This document shows positions 31,517-32,444 of a stretch of 32,444 nucleotides of DNA, one piece after another. The position numbers and the translations under genes were made by a program. Below the pieces are notes generated by a model. That model ran no database searches. It was given only the letters and a program-made list of their open reading frames with translations, and was not told the DNA's origin. The DNA comes from Bradyrhizobium tropiciagri. GTDB taxonomy: Bacteria > Pseudomonadota > Alphaproteobacteria > Rhizobiales > Xanthobacteraceae. The number at the start of each line of letters is the position of its first letter. Position 1 is the first letter of the stretch. The stretch lies in the NCBI RefSeq assembly GCF_001189845.1, contig NZ_LFLZ01000092.1, positions 1-32,444 on the forward strand, written 5' to 3'.

Positions 31517-31541
31517 AACGCGATGCGCCGATCTCCGTTCC
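31517..31541 (-). promoter_or_regulatory. EcfG-type (general stress) promoter for the 49-residue gene
   Basis: The minus strand reads GGAAC-N16-CGTT, an exact match. The -10 element is 22 bases from the start codon. Confidence 0.65.
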
Positions 31542-31550
31542 AGCGCGGCC

Positions 31551-32433
31551 TCAGGCGCGTTGCAGCGCCAGCATCACGCCGCCAAGCGTCAGTGCCATGG
31601 CGCCGATCTCGCGCAGGCCCAGCGGCTCGCCGAGCATGATCGCAGCCGAGACCACGCCAATCACCGGCACCAGCAGCATGCCGGGTCGATGCCGATGTCG
31701 GCGGCAGGCGGCGCAGCGTCTCGAACCAGGTGAGATAGCAGATGCCCATCGGCATCAGCGTCATGTAGGCGAAGCAGCCGAGGCCGAGCGGCGTGATCGC
31801 CGTGTAATTCGGACGCTCGAACAGCACGCCGAGCAGCAACATGACCAGACAGCCGATGCCGACCTGCCAGGCGACCACGGCGAGCGGCGGCATCGGCAGC
31901 GGCTTGCGGTTCAGCACATTGCCGAGCGCGAACAGAATGGCGCAGGCGAGCGCAAGCGCAATGCCGGTGAGCTTGACGGCGGTGAACGCAAAGCCGCCTG
32001 CGCCGAGCAACATGGCAACGCCGGCGACGCCGAGCACCAGCGCGGCCAGATCCCGCAAGGTCGGGCGGCTGTGCAGCACCGGCCAGGCCAACAGCATCGC
32101 CCAGATCGGCATCGTGTAAGCCAACAGCGCGCCCTCGCCGACCGTGACGAACTTCATCGCGATGGTGCCGAAGCCCATCCAGGCAAAGACGTTGGTGAAG
32201 GAGGCGAACAGCAGCCGCGGGATCGCCTCGCGCGGCACCGCGAGCGACTGGCCGCGGGCCAGCGCGAGCGTGCCCAGGATCACCGCCGCGCAGGTGCCGG
32301 CAAGCCCGCGCGCGAACAGCGGCGGCCATTGCTGCAACAGCAGCTTCATCAGCGGCCAGTTCAGCGCCCAGCCGAACGCCGTCACCACCAGGCAGAGAAA
32401 GCCGACCGTCCTGTCGCGTTGCGTCGTGTCCAT
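31551..32433 (-). pseudogene. DMT/EamA-family transporter, frameshifted near the 3' end
   Basis: From ATG 32433 the frame gives a normal EamA exporter N-terminus and most of the ten helices ('FGWALNWPLMKLLLQQWPPL', 'LAYTMPIWAMLLAWPVLHS', 'MTLMPMGICYLTWFETLRRL'). Near 31683-31685 an extra C on the coding strand (a CCC run) throws it out of frame. The expected last part ('GMLLVPVIGVVSAAIMLG' to 'GGVMLALQRA') continues in another frame and ends at 31551. The span of 883 bases is one more than a multiple of three. It may be broken or a homopolymer sequencing error; the substrate is unknown. Confidence 0.85.
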
Positions 32434-32444
32434 CGGTCGCGCTT

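Overview
The window is about 32 kb of GC-rich alphaproteobacterial chromosome. It most likely comes from Bradyrhizobium or a close relative. This is inferred from the cys gene order (cysG, DUF2849, cysI, DUF934, cysH), the fused CysNC, the family of short dispersed palindromes that read in one frame as an 'IQYAAA'-type peptide, and several promoters matching the alphaproteobacterial EcfG general-stress consensus. No tRNA, rRNA, CRISPR array, transposase or prophage gene was seen.

Layout. 1-4.7 kb: a polysaccharide-type flippase, a small antitoxin-like protein, a convergent bidirectional terminator, a 3-hydroxybutyrate dehydrogenase and patatin-like phospholipase pair, and a CAP-domain lipoprotein. 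4.7-16.6 kb: a nearly complete assimilatory sulfate locus. Nine minus-strand genes run cysG, DUF2849, cysI, DUF934, cysH, sbp, cysT, cysW, cysA. The divergent cysD and cysNC pair lies on the plus strand. Together they import sulfate, activate it to APS and PAPS, reduce APS to sulfite, reduce sulfite to sulfide, and make the siroheme that CysI needs. 16.6-21.5 kb: a repeat-rich gap, a divergent AraC regulator and MFS exporter pair, and malate synthase G with a clear terminator.

21.5-32.4 kb: an accessory stretch rich in short envelope and stress genes: a 51-residue Thivi_2564-like membrane protein, a DUF2865 protein, an L,D-transpeptidase, an AI-2E-type permease, a DUF883/YqjE-like pair, a zinc-ribbon microprotein, a transglutaminase-like protein and several small hypothetical proteins. 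Five intergenic sites in this stretch match GGAAC-N16/17-CGTT exactly. Each lies in the right orientation 20-66 bases before a start codon, so much of this region probably belongs to the general stress regulon. Two DMT/EamA transporters in the same region each carry a single-base frameshift near the 3' end.

The best regulatory element is a fluoride (crcB) riboswitch at about 30425-30475 on the minus strand. It precedes a two-gene operon: a 57-residue two-helix membrane protein translationally coupled to the fluoride channel CrcB. The leader contains complementary segments that could form a full helix relay ending at the Shine-Dalgarno sequence. Several genes reported here are too short to be found by length alone: 21598-21753, 26625-26798, 30703-30879 and 31345-31494.
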